From positions 248,001-312,000 of the forward strand of contig CAWCIL010000006.1 of the NCBI GenBank assembly GCA_963795485.1: 64,000 bases of DNA. Direction: 5' to 3'. Source of the stretch: AP-15 sp963795485. GTDB lineage: Bacteria; Pseudomonadota; Alphaproteobacteria; ATCC43930; CGMCC-115725. A program made the translations under genes and the position numbers. This document shows positions 1 through 7,773 of the stretch, in pieces (within the stretch, counting starts at the first letter, position 1; every line of letters starts with the position of its first letter). The notes under the pieces were generated by a model. It made no database searches and was not told where the DNA came from. It saw only the letters and a list, made by a program, of their open reading frames with translations.

Positions 1-723
1 ACGATCGTCGACCACGACGACCTGCTGCACCAGCGCGTTCAGCTCCAGCTCGGCGTATCGGTCGCCCGAGACCTCGCGGACGAGCCGGATCCGCTCGTCC
101 ACAGCCGAGGCCTTCCATCCGGAGATGTCGGGCTCCGTGCCGCCGCGGCGAAAGGTGATGCCGGAGAGGCCGATGATATCGGCCTCCCGCGCCGCCAAGG
201 CCAGGAGCCGCCGGCCATTGCCGCTGATGACGATCGGCGGATGCGGCTGCTGGGCTGGGAGGGGGAAGATCGCGTGGTCGGTGACGCAATAATGCCGACC
301 GGCGAAGAGGACCCGTTCCCCGCTCAGCAGTCCCTTGATAATGGCGACCGCTTCCGCCAGCCGGTCGACTCGGATGGTTCCCTTATCGAAGCCTAACCCC
401 GCTTGGTCGTATTCGGACTGCATGTGCCCGGCGCCCAGGCCGAGCGTCAGCCGGCCGTCGGTCAGCAGATCAACAGTCGCCGCCTCCCGCGCCACCAGCA
501 CCGGATGACGGAAGTCGTTGTTGAGCACGTTCGTGCCGACCCGGAGGGTCGTCGTCGCCTCGGCCGCGCTGACCAGGGCTGGCATCGGCGCCAGGAAGTC
601 CGCAAGGTGATCCGGTACGGTCAGCGCGTCATAGCCGAGAGCTTCGATCCTGCGGGCCTTCTCGATCCATTCGGCGCGCGAGCGCGACGGCCCGACATTG
701 ACGCCGAACCGGTACGGCTTCAT
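1..723 (-). CDS. LLM-class (luciferase-like) flavin-dependent oxidoreductase, C-terminus cut by window edge
   Basis: An ATG at 721-723 opens a minus-strand frame that stays open for 241 codons to base 1, so the end of the gene lies outside the window. The N-terminus (FGVNVGPSRSRAEW), the stretches ALTVPDHL and NNDFRHPVLVAREAAT, and DGRLTLGLGAGH are typical of the luciferase-like TIM-barrel monooxygenase family, which uses FMN or F420. HPPIVISGNGRRLLALAAREA matches the segment near the flavin phosphate site. The substrate cannot be told. The downstream end of the VOC gene lies 12 bases upstream on the same strand, so the two are probably co-transcribed. The cofactor is unresolved; FMN is the safer guess in a proteobacterium. 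Confidence 0.85.
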   Translation of the reverse strand, partial: MKPYRFGVNVGPSRSRAEWIEKARRIEALGYDALTVPDHLADFLAPMPALVSAAEATTTLRVGTNVLNNDFRHPVLVAREAATVDLLTDGRLTLGLGAGHMQSEYDQAGLGFDKGTIRVDRLAEAVAIIKGLLSGERVLFAGRHYCVTDHAIFPLPAQQPHPPIVISGNGRRLLALAAREADIIGLSGITFRRGGTEPDISGWKASAVDERIRLVREVSGDRYAELELNALVQQVVVVDDR

Positions 724-735
724 TCGCGCGGTCTT

Positions 736-1956
736 CTAGCCGAGCGGGCCTTGGAAGACCTGATCGACATATGTGTCCGACAACGGTTCCAGCGCCTCGG
801 GCCAGTTGCCGTTGACCTGACGGCGCTCGGCGGCCTGGCGGACGCGGCCGTCCCAGCCGACCTGCTCCATGTAGTAGTAGAGCTGGATGCAGTGGCCGTC
901 GGGGTCGAGCGCGAAAGCCGAGTAGTCGATGCCGGGGTAAAGCTCGGGCGGGATCGAGTCGATGAGGGTGACGCCGTGCTCCTTCAGAAAAGACACGGCC
1001 GCGCGCAGCTGTGCGTAGCTGCCGAGCTCGACGCCGAACGACATGCAGGTCGTGTGATGGCTGAGGCCCAAGGTGCTGCGCAGCTCCTTCGGGTAGAGCG
1101 CCACGCTGTGATGCTCGGCGCCGCAGCGCAGGAAGGTGCAGCGAGCGCCGCGGTAGATCGTCTCCTCGCTGGGCACAAAGCCGAGCCGGTCGCGGTAAAA
1201 GGCCTCGGCGCGGTCGACATCATCGACAAAGAGGCCGACCGGACCAACCTTGGTGATCTTGAACGGCCGCGGCAGCAGCACGCCTCCGACGTCATAGGTC
1301 GCGGGCAGGGCCTCTTTCGGCTGATGGCCCGACAATACCGCGATGCCCTTGTCATAGGCTTCGGCCAGCTCGGCCGCCTCGGACAGCTGCGGCAAGGGCG
1401 GCTTTTCGTTGAAGCCGCGGTAATACATGTCGCGCGGCTTCGATAGCCGGTTCCAGCCGATCTGCTCGATGCCGTAATAAAACTCGTTGGTATGGCCGTC
1501 GGGATCGTAGACGTAGACGTGCCAGTTGCTGCCCGGCATGTCGCGGCCGACGCGCTGGACCCGGACCTGGTGACGCACAAAGTAGTCGTGCGCGTCGCCG
1601 ATTTCCTTGAGGCTGCCGCATTGCCAGGTGATCTGGTTGATCGTGACCTCGGGCGCGAATTTGCGGTCGGCGCGGTGGTCCATGACCTTTTTCGGGAACA
1701 GCACGAAGGCGTGGTGGTCGGTGCCGTAGCGCATGAAGTAGCCGCGCGGATCGCCGAGGTCGGCGTCCTGCGGGAACCATGGCGCCCGTGAAAAATCGAG
1801 CGTGTCGGAGGCGGTGAAGCCCAAGAGGTCGCTATAAAATTCGCGGCCCTCGGGCAATTTCTCGACGTTAAAGCCGAAATGTCCGAGCCGGCGAACCTTG
1901 AACGGTCGCGGCAGATGCACGCCGCCGACATTATAGCGCTCGACAACAGCTGACAT
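736..1956 (-). CDS. Two-module VOC (glyoxalase/extradiol dioxygenase-like) protein
   Basis: The 406-residue product holds two VOC modules, at about residues 20-160 and 235-375, each starting after a similar GG(V)xLPRPFK sequence. Such proteins use paired beta-alpha-beta-beta-beta units to bind a divalent metal, and many are ring-cleaving dioxygenases or isomerases. Module 1 has His26 (LGHFGFNV), the HHAFVLF strand and DPDGHTNEFYYG with a Glu. Module 2 has VGLFVDDV without the first His, and DPDGHCIQLYYY with Gln where Glu is expected, so its metal site may be degenerate. It runs into the LLM oxidoreductase 12 bases downstream, which suggests a shared route acting on an organic compound. No substrate can be named. 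Confidence 0.8.
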   Translation of the reverse strand: MSAVVERYNVGGVHLPRPFKVRRLGHFGFNVEKLPEGREFYSDLLGFTASDTLDFSRAPWFPQDADLGDPRGYFMRYGTDHHAFVLFPKKVMDHRADRKFAPEVTINQITWQCGSLKEIGDAHDYFVRHQVRVQRVGRDMPGSNWHVYVYDPDGHTNEFYYGIEQIGWNRLSKPRDMYYRGFNEKPPLPQLSEAAELAEAYDKGIAVLSGHQPKEALPATYDVGGVLLPRPFKITKVGPVGLFVDDVDRAEAFYRDRLGFVPSEETIYRGARCTFLRCGAEHHSVALYPKELRSTLGLSHHTTCMSFGVELGSYAQLRAAVSFLKEHGVTLIDSIPPELYPGIDYSAFALDPDGHCIQLYYYMEQVGWDGRVRQAAERRQVNGNWPEALEPLSDTYVDQVFQGPLG

Positions 1957-2101
1957 GACCTCACTCCCTCTTCGGCGCGTGCCGCCCTCGGTGGCCCGGG
2001 TTTGTGCGCTTCGATCGCCGCCCGAGCGTGCTCGTGATCTTTCCCGCTAGATATCTTAATCCGGCGTGAGCTGCCAAGCCCCGCCGCTGCCTCGAGCCTC
2101 G

Positions 2102-2872
2102 CTAAACCGCGAGCTCGCACCAGATCGGAGTGTGGTCCGAGGCCCGCTCCTTGGCCCGCGGCTTTTTGTCGATGTCGCAGGCAGCGACCCGGTCGGCGGC
2201 GTGCGGCGACAACAGCAGATGGTCGATGCGCAGCCCTTCGTCGCGGTGCCAACGCCCAGCCTGATAATCCCAGAAGGTGTAGCGGTGGGGCTCACGGTGA
2301 AAGACACGGTAGGCGTCGGTCAGGCCCAGATGCATCAGGGCCCGGAACCGCGAGCGCGATTCGATCCGGCACAGTGCGTCGTCGCGCCAAGCCACCGGGT
2401 CGTACACATCTTCGTCGGCCGGGCAGATGTTAAAGTCGCCGGCCAGCACGAACGGGACCTCGCGGCGCAACAATTGGCGCGCATGCCCGACCAGCTGCTC
2501 CATCCAGGCGAGCTTGTAGGTGAATTTGTCGGTGCCGACCGGGTTGCCGTTGGGCAGGTAGATCGAGGCCACTCGGACCTCGCCGAAGGCCGCTTCGAGA
2601 TAGCGGGCCTGCTCGTCCTCGGCCATGCCGGGCAGCCCGCGGACGAGGTCCTGGGCCGGCTGCTTCGACAGCAGCGCGACGCCGTTATAGGCGCGCTGGC
2701 CGATCGTCTCGACACGGTAGCCGAGCGCCTGGATTTCGAGCATAGGGAAATCGGCGGCCGGGCATTTGGTCTCCTGCAGGCACAAGACATCGGGCTGCGC
2801 GTCTTCGAGGAAGGCAAGCAGCAGCGGCAGCCGCACCTTGACCGAGTTGACGTTCCAGCTGGCGATCTTCAC
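2102..2872 (-). CDS. xthA: Exodeoxyribonuclease III
   Basis: 256 residues, the normal length of the ExoIII/AP endonuclease family. The motifs appear in order: KIASWNVNSVKVR at the start, CLQETK (metal-binding Glu), a central Tyr/Leu-rich region, LAGDFNICP (Asp/Asn of the active site) and SDHTPIW (catalytic Asp-His) at the end. The enzyme cleaves DNA at abasic sites and removes 3' blocking groups in base-excision repair. It follows erpA with a 48-base gap on the same strand. Start ATG at 2870-2872. No break or odd feature is seen. Confidence 0.96.
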   Translation of the reverse strand: MKIASWNVNSVKVRLPLLLAFLEDAQPDVLCLQETKCPAADFPMLEIQALGYRVETIGQRAYNGVALLSKQPAQDLVRGLPGMAEDEQARYLEAAFGEVRVASIYLPNGNPVGTDKFTYKLAWMEQLVGHARQLLRREVPFVLAGDFNICPADEDVYDPVAWRDDALCRIESRSRFRALMHLGLTDAYRVFHREPHRYTFWDYQAGRWHRDEGLRIDHLLLSPHAADRVAACDIDKKPRAKERASDHTPIWCELAV

Positions 2873-2920
2873 GGGTGCGATCGACGCGACGAAATCGATG
2901 CGACGAAATCGACGCGGAGG

Positions 2921-3280
2921 TCAGCCGATCGAAAACGAGTTGCCGCAGCCGCAGGACGAGGCCGCGTTCGGATTGCGGATCTGGAACGAGGCGCCCATCA
3001 AATCCTCGACGAAATCGACCTCGGCCCCGCCCAGCAGCTCGAGCGATACTTCGTCGACCACGACGGCGACGCCGCCGCGCTCGAAGACGACATCGTCCTC
3101 GTTCTTCTGGTCGTCGAAACTGAAGCCGTACTGAAATCCGGAGCAGCCGCCGCCCGAAACCGCGATCCGCAGAAAGGCACCTTCGGCCGCTTCCTGCTGC
3201 CTGAGCGTCGCGATCCGACGGACGGCGCTTTCGGTCAAGAGGACATTCCGCTCTTCGACCTGGTCTGCGTGTTCTGACAT
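2921..3280 (-). CDS. erpA: A-type iron-sulfur carrier/insertion protein ErpA
   Basis: 119 residues of the HesB/IscA family. The three conserved cysteines are present: one in GGCSGFQYGFS and two in the C-terminal CGCGNSF. ErpA-type carriers receive Fe-S clusters from the scaffold and deliver them to apo-enzymes. VLLTESAVRRI near the N-terminus and VVVDEVSLELL in the middle fit the family. The gene is followed by xthA on the same strand and preceded by a 109-base gap after the nitrilase-family gene. Assignment to ErpA rather than IscA rests on overall resemblance and on the absence of isc neighbours. Confidence 0.92.
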   Translation of the reverse strand: MSEHADQVEERNVLLTESAVRRIATLRQQEAAEGAFLRIAVSGGGCSGFQYGFSFDDQKNEDDVVFERGGVAVVVDEVSLELLGGAEVDFVEDLMGASFQIRNPNAASSCGCGNSFSIG

Positions 3281-3389
3281 GTTTTCGCCGCTCCAAGGCT
3301 TGCCGGATCGCTTGCGACCGCCGCATCGTCTATGTAAGCACGCCAGCCGGCGCGGTCAAATCGGCAACGCTTCCCGGCTCCCCGGCCAG

Positions 3390-4265
3390 CTATTCGGCGG
3401 CGAGCGGGCGCGCGGCGGGCTCCGGCTCGGCGAACGGGCGATCGTGGTTCAGCGACGGCACCATCCGCCGCGCTTCGGCGATCCGCGCCGGGTCGATATG
3501 GGCGCTGATGATCCCGACGCCTTCCCCGCCGTCGGCCAGGACCTCGCCCCACGGGTCGACGATCAGCGAATGGCCATAGCTCTTGCGCCCGCCGGCATGC
3601 TCGCCCCATTGCGCCGGGGCGAAAACGAAACAGCCGGTCTCGATCGCCCGCGTCCGCAGCAGCACGTGCCAATGCGCTCGCCCGGTCGGGACTGTGAAGA
3701 CCGACGGGATCGTCAAGAAATCGGCCCCGGCCTTGGCCAGCGCGCGGTAAAGATGAGGGAAGCGCAGATCGTAGCATATGCTGAGGCCGAGCCGGCCCCA
3801 TGGTGTCGCCGAGGTGACGGCACGGTTGCCCGGCCGATAGGCGCTGCTTTCGCGATAGCTCTCGCCGCCGGCGAGATCGACGTCGAACATGTGGATTTTG
3901 TCGTAGCGGGCAACGATGGCTCCTTGGGCATCGATCAGGAACGAGCGGTTGGCGAGCCGCCTCTCGCTCTCGGCGACACCAGGCTCGCCGGCAATGTCGA
4001 TGACCAGCGAGCCGGCCAAGAGCCAGATCCCGTTCGCGCGCGCCAGCTCGCGAAAGGCCGCGAGCGCCGGATCGTCGCCCTCGCGGCGCGCTTTTTCGTG
4101 CCGGCGCCGGCCGGTTTCGATGAAGTTGGTCACCTCCGGCGTCATCACGAAATCGGCGCCGCCGTCGCGCGCTTGCCGGATCATTTGCGCGACCTCGCGG
4201 AGGTTGGGCTCGGGCTCGGAACCGGCGGTGAATTGGATGCAGGCCGCGGTGAAAGCGCCGCTCAT
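3390..4265 (-). CDS. Carbon-nitrogen hydrolase (nitrilase superfamily, Nit/omega-amidase type)
   Basis: The start is placed at the ATG at 4263-4265 (MSGAFTAACIQF), whose first bases overlap the stop of grxC (ATGA), giving 291 residues, usual for the family. The Glu-Lys-Cys catalytic triad is visible as MTPEVTNFIE (Glu), YDKIHMFDVD (Lys) and LSICYDLRFPHLYR (Cys). Members cleave non-peptide C-N bonds; this subtype resembles Nit1/Nit2 deaminated-glutathione or omega-amidase enzymes. A longer open frame reaches upstream into grxC but its extra residues are Arg-rich shadow sequence. The neighbouring glutaredoxin makes a thiol-repair role plausible, but this is inference. Confidence 0.9.
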   Translation of the reverse strand: MSGAFTAACIQFTAGSEPEPNLREVAQMIRQARDGGADFVMTPEVTNFIETGRRRHEKARREGDDPALAAFRELARANGIWLLAGSLVIDIAGEPGVAESERRLANRSFLIDAQGAIVARYDKIHMFDVDLAGGESYRESSAYRPGNRAVTSATPWGRLGLSICYDLRFPHLYRALAKAGADFLTIPSVFTVPTGRAHWHVLLRTRAIETGCFVFAPAQWGEHAGGRKSYGHSLIVDPWGEVLADGGEGVGIISAHIDPARIAEARRMVPSLNHDRPFAEPEPAARPLAAE

Positions 4266-4525
4266 CTCGCAAGTCCCAGCTTGCGGTCGAGCCGGCCGGC
4301 ACGATCGAGCGCCACGAGATCGTCGCAGCCGCCGATATGATCGCCGTCGATGAAGATCTGCGGCACCGTGCTGCGCCCATTGGCGCGCCGGACCATCTCG
4401 CTGCGCCGGTCCGGCTCGTCGTTGATGTCGATATCGACGTAGGCCACGCCCTTGCGCTGCAGCAGCGCGCGGGCGCGGGTGCAATAGGGACAGTATTTCG
4501 TCGTGTAGAGCTCGACTTCAGCCAT
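4262..4525 (-). CDS. grxC: Glutaredoxin 3
   Basis: 87 residues beginning MAEVELYTTKYCPYC, with the dithiol CPYC active site at residues 12-15, then TVPQIFIDG (cis-Pro loop) and GGCDDL (glutathione-binding tail). This is the classic GrxC length and order. It catalyses glutathione-dependent reduction of disulfides in the cytoplasm. The stop overlaps the start of the nitrilase-family gene by four bases, suggesting translational coupling, and comF ends 40 bases upstream. Start ATG at 4523-4525; a longer reading frame upstream has no family resemblance. Confidence 0.95.
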   Translation of the reverse strand: MAEVELYTTKYCPYCTRARALLQRKGVAYVDIDINDEPDRRSEMVRRANGRSTVPQIFIDGDHIGGCDDLVALDRAGRLDRKLGLAR

Positions 4526-4565
4526 CGCTGCCGTCCTTCCCACGCGGTCTCTCGCCTGCGCCCGA

Positions 4566-5330
4566 TTATGCGCCGGTCCGCAGCGCGCGCGCCAGAGTGA
4601 GCACGCCGACAAACTCGGCCCCGGCGCGTTTCAGGACGCGCGCGCACTCGTCGACGGTCGCCCCGGTCGTCATCACGTCGTCGATGACGACGATCCGCTT
4701 GCCGGCGATGTCGCGGCCCGGCCGCATGGCAAAGGCGCCGCGCACGTTCCGCTGCCGCGCCCCCGGCCCCATATGCCCCTGCGAGGGTGTACGGCGACGG
4801 CGGATCAGCCAGTCGGGAGCGACCGGCGGCCCGCCCGCGGCGCGGATCGCGTGCGCCAGCAGTGCGGCCTGGTTGTAGCGGCGCTGAGCCAGGCGGGTCC
4901 AATGCAGCGGCACCGGAACGACGAGGTCGGCGCCGGTCAGGACCTCGCCGCCCGCGCGCTGCATCCACTGCCCGAATGCGCGCGCCACGGGAGTATTGTC
5001 GGCGTGCTTCAGTCCGAGGATCAGGCGGCGACTGTTCTTGTCGTAGCGCAACACCGCCCGCGCCCGGTCCCAGGCCCGCCGCTCGCGGGCGCAGTCGGCG
5101 CACACCGCGTCCTCGCCCATCGGGTGAGGAAAGGGCAGGCCGCAGCCGGCGCACCACGGCGGCGTGAAAAAGGCGATCCCGCCCCAGCACCGCCCGCACA
5201 GCGCTTCGGGTTCCTCAACCGTCTCCCCACAGGCGAGGCAGCGCGGCGGCAGCACGACATCGACGAGCCTTCGGCCGATCCGCCGCAAGCGGCCAAGGGC
5301 CCGGACGGGAAGGGGTGTCAAGATCGCCAT
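4566..5330 (-). CDS. comF: ComF family phosphoribosyltransferase-like protein
   Basis: 254 residues. The N-terminal third has a zinc-finger-like set of Cys pairs (CLACGE, LCGRC, WCAGCG, VCADC) and the C-terminal half is a type I phosphoribosyltransferase fold with RYNQAALLA and the PRPP loop IVVIDDVMTTGATV. ComF proteins are linked to DNA uptake or handling in competent bacteria; in most proteobacteria (gntX-like) the role is unclear. It leads a minus-strand block with grxC and the nitrilase-family gene and is divergent from the methyltransferase gene, 62 bases away. Confidence 0.9.
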   Translation of the reverse strand: MAILTPLPVRALGRLRRIGRRLVDVVLPPRCLACGETVEEPEALCGRCWGGIAFFTPPWCAGCGLPFPHPMGEDAVCADCARERRAWDRARAVLRYDKNSRRLILGLKHADNTPVARAFGQWMQRAGGEVLTGADLVVPVPLHWTRLAQRRYNQAALLAHAIRAAGGPPVAPDWLIRRRRTPSQGHMGPGARQRNVRGAFAMRPGRDIAGKRIVVIDDVMTTGATVDECARVLKRAGAEFVGVLTLARALRTGA

Positions 5331-5392
5331 CGACGAACAACATCAAACTGCGGTCGGGTTCGTCAACCCGCACCCGCGCACAGAGGCCGCCG

Positions 5393-6325
5393 ATGCCGCC
5401 GCACAACTCCCACTCGACACCGCTGTTCGATCGCCGCGCCTGGCGGCTGCACCGTGAGCGTGCGGCGCGGGGTGTCGTCGCCGATTTCCTGCATGCCGAA
5501 ATCGCGGCACGGATCCTCGACCGGCTCGACGGCGTCAATCGGCGATTTCGCGCGGCGCTCGATCTCGGCTCTTACAATGGCGCGCTGTGGCGGGCGTTGG
5601 CCGGCCGGCCGGGGATCGAGCGCGTCGTCGCGGCCGAACCCGCTCTCGGCTTTTTGGTCCGCGCGCCTGCCTTCAGGGTCGCCGCCGACCCTGAGCTGCT
5701 GCCCTTTGGCGATGGGAGCTTCGATCTCGCGGTCAGCGCCTTGGCGCTCCATTGGGTCGGCGATCTCCCCGGCGCCCTGATCCAGCTGCGCCGGGCTTTA
5801 CGGCCGGATGGACTGTTCCTCGGGGCGATGCTCGGCGGCATCACTCTCGCCGAGCTGCGCACCGTGCTGATCGAGGCCGAGTTGGCCGAGGAGGGCGGCG
5901 CCGGCCCGCGGGTGTCGCCGACCGCAGATCTCGGCGATGCCGCGGCCTTGCTGCAGCGCGCCGGTTTCGCGATGCCGGTCGCCGACGCCGACACGATCGC
6001 CGTCACCTACCCCGATGCCCTCGCGCTCATGCGCGACCTGCGCGCCATGGGCGAGACCAACGCGCTGTCGGCACGCCGGCGCGCCTCGCTGCGCCGCGGT
6101 ACCCTGGCCCGCGCCGTGGCGCTCTACAGCGAACGGTTCGGCCTCCCCGACGGGCGGATTCCGGCGAGCTTTGAGATCCTGTTTCTGACCGGCTGGGCGC
6201 CGGCGGCGAGCCAGCCGCAGCCGCTGCGGCCGGGCAGCGCCAGCCACCGTCTTGCCGACGCGCTCGGCACCGTCGAGATTTCCGCCGGCGACCAGGCGGC
6301 GCCTGCCGACGGCGAGCCCCGCTGA
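5393..6325 (+). CDS. SAM-dependent methyltransferase-fold protein (BioC/NDUFAF5-like)
   Basis: 310 residues from the ATG at 5393 (MPPHNSHSTPLFDRR); upstream codons of the same open frame overlap the divergent comF and look non-coding. The SAM site is ALDLGSYNGALWRAL, followed by LPFGDGSFDLAVSALALHW and the FLGAMLGG strand, and RAMGETNAL near residue 220. This order matches the alphaproteobacterial relatives of NDUFAF5, the eukaryotic complex I assembly factor, and BioC, which methylates malonyl-ACP. Nothing in the context (comF, hemerythrin) decides between them. The C-terminus is Ala/Pro-rich and probably disordered. Confidence 0.85.
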   Translation: MPPHNSHSTPLFDRRAWRLHRERAARGVVADFLHAEIAARILDRLDGVNRRFRAALDLGSYNGALWRALAGRPGIERVVAAEPALGFLVRAPAFRVAADPELLPFGDGSFDLAVSALALHWVGDLPGALIQLRRALRPDGLFLGAMLGGITLAELRTVLIEAELAEEGGAGPRVSPTADLGDAAALLQRAGFAMPVADADTIAVTYPDALALMRDLRAMGETNALSARRRASLRRGTLARAVALYSERFGLPDGRIPASFEILFLTGWAPAASQPQPLRPGSASHRLADALGTVEISAGDQAAPADGEPR

Positions 6326-6435
6326 CGCCTTTTCCACATCCGCATTTTCCACGCCGGTGCGACCCGGAACCGGCCGGCGCTCCCGGCGGTTTGAGCCTTG
6401 CGGCATCCGCCGCTTGCAGCATCAAGGATTGGACG

Positions 6436-6978
6436 ATGGCAACCCAAGCGAAGACCAAGGCCAGCCGGACCTCCGAGAGGAAATCCAGCCGCGCACAGAC
6501 CGCATCCCGAAAAAAGGAAGCGCACGCATCGAGCATAAATGCATTGGATCTGTTGGAACAGGACCATCGGCAAGTCGAAGAGTGGTTCGACGAATACGAC
6601 GAGCTGCAAGATGGCGATCAACGCAAGGGAGAGCTGGCGGAGAAAATTTGCCTGGCGCTCAAGGTGCACGCGCAAATCGAAGAAGAGATTTTCTATCCGC
6701 ACGCCCGCCAAGCCACCAAAGACAATGATTTGATCGACGAAGCCGTCGTCGAACATGCGACAGTGAAAAACCTGATCGCGGATATCGAAGACATGGAGGT
6801 CGGCGAGGACCTCTACGACGCCAAAATCCGGGTCCTCGGCGAAATGGTGAAACAGCACATCAAGGAAGAGGAAGAGGAGCTGTTCCCGGAGCTCCAGTCA
6901 AGCAAGATGGATGTCGGCGCCGTGGGCAAGGAACTGGCTAAGCGCAAAGCGGAGCTGATGGCGGAAATGCAAGCCTGA
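6436..6978 (+). CDS. Hemerythrin HHE-domain protein
   Basis: 180 residues. After a basic Ser/Thr/Lys-rich N-terminus of about 40 residues comes a four-helix hemerythrin domain with diiron ligand candidates in EQDHRQVEEWF, HAQIEEEIFYPHAR, VEHATVKNLI and KQHIKEEEEELFPEL. Such cytoplasmic proteins bind a diiron centre and are linked to oxygen, NO or oxidative-stress sensing or repair. The start is the ATG at 6436 (MATQAKTK); 15 in-frame codons lie upstream but lack coding character. G+C is visibly lower than in its neighbours. It converges with otnC across a short gap holding a perfect hairpin. Confidence 0.92.
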   Translation: MATQAKTKASRTSERKSSRAQTASRKKEAHASSINALDLLEQDHRQVEEWFDEYDELQDGDQRKGELAEKICLALKVHAQIEEEIFYPHARQATKDNDLIDEAVVEHATVKNLIADIEDMEVGEDLYDAKIRVLGEMVKQHIKEEEEELFPELQSSKMDVGAVGKELAKRKAELMAEMQA

Positions 6979-7021
6979 ACGCACCGTCAGAGCCTTGCTC
7001 CCTTGCTGGCGGTTGGGGCGG

Positions 7022-7038
7022 CCCGGGGTTTCCCCGGG
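7022..7038. terminator. Perfect GC hairpin between convergent genes
   Basis: CCCGGGG, a TTT loop, then CCCCGGG form a perfect 7-bp stem in the gap between the hemerythrin gene (plus) and otnC (minus). There is no T-run on either side, so it may be a transcription barrier or an mRNA 3' end stabiliser rather than a standard intrinsic terminator. Confidence 0.35.
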
Positions 7039-7053
7039 TCGTTCCGCCAAATG

Positions 7054-7674
7054 TCATTCCGCCAATTCTCCGACCTGCGCCGGCGTCAGATAGCGGGTCT
7101 TGGCGCCGCGCAGCAAGAGATATAGTTTCGCCGTTTCTTCGAGTTCTTCGATCGCATTGACTGCGGCATCAAGGCTCGACCCGGCGACAACCGGTCCGTG
7201 ATTGGCCAGCAGCACGGCGTGGTGCCGGCCGGCAAAGCCGCGCACCGCCTCGGCCAACGCCATGTCGCCGGGGCGGAAATAGGGGACGAGCGGCAGCCGG
7301 CCGACCCGCATCACATAATAGGCGGTGATCGGCGGCAACACGTCTTCGGGGTCGATTTCGGCGAGGCACGAGACCGCGACCGAGTGCGTCGAATGGAGGT
7401 GCACGACCGCACCGGTCCGATCGCGCTCCTCGTACATGACGCGGTGCAGAAAGCTCTCCTTGGTCGGCGGGTCGCCGGAGACGAGCCGCCCGTCATGGTC
7501 GAGCAGCGACAGCCGCGCCGGGTCGAGCCGGCCGAGCGAGGCGTTGGTCGGGGTCATCAGCCAGCCATCCTCGGTGCGCATGCTGAGGTTGCCGGACGAC
7601 CCGGCGGTCAGACCGCGGTTGAAGATCGAAGCGCCGATCGTGCAGATCGCCTCGCGCTCGTTTGCGTCACTCAT
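7054..7674 (-). CDS. otnC: 3-oxo-tetronate 4-phosphate decarboxylase (class II aldolase family)
   Basis: 206 residues of the class II aldolase/adducin fold. SSGNLSMR is the substrate-phosphate loop, HLHSTHSVAVSC carries two zinc-binding His residues and ANHGPVVAG the third. In tetronate pathways OtnC decarboxylates 3-oxo-tetronate 4-phosphate to dihydroxyacetone phosphate. The gene lies 99 bases downstream of the otnK-type kinase on the same strand, with otnI and denD beyond, which is the context that separates it from other class II aldolases such as fuculose-phosphate aldolase. The Lys or Glu differences that define OtnC cannot be judged without an alignment. Confidence 0.88.
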   Translation of the reverse strand: MSDANEREAICTIGASIFNRGLTAGSSGNLSMRTEDGWLMTPTNASLGRLDPARLSLLDHDGRLVSGDPPTKESFLHRVMYEERDRTGAVVHLHSTHSVAVSCLAEIDPEDVLPPITAYYVMRVGRLPLVPYFRPGDMALAEAVRGFAGRHHAVLLANHGPVVAGSSLDAAVNAIEELEETAKLYLLLRGAKTRYLTPAQVGELAE

Positions 7675-7703
7675 TGGGTGCCCTCACTACGCGACCGACT
7701 ATA

Positions 7704-7765
7704 CCTTCACCCGCTTCGCTGCGCTCAGCCCGAAGGGATGGGTGGGTAGAGGGCCGGGTCGGAGC
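7704..7765. repeat. Dispersed intergenic repeat, partial copy 1
   Basis: The sequence CACCCGCTTCGCTGCGCTC in the otnC-otnK gap recurs with small changes at 16991-17050 and 57096-57216. The latter two also share a CCCTCTC...GAGAGG arm. All copies lie between or at the ends of genes. Confidence 0.5.
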
Positions 7766-7773
7766 GGAAGCGG

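Noticed and set aside
2066..3277. A 403-codon plus-strand frame across xthA and erpA
   Set aside because: Both minus-strand genes are full-length, recognised enzymes; the plus frame has no family features.
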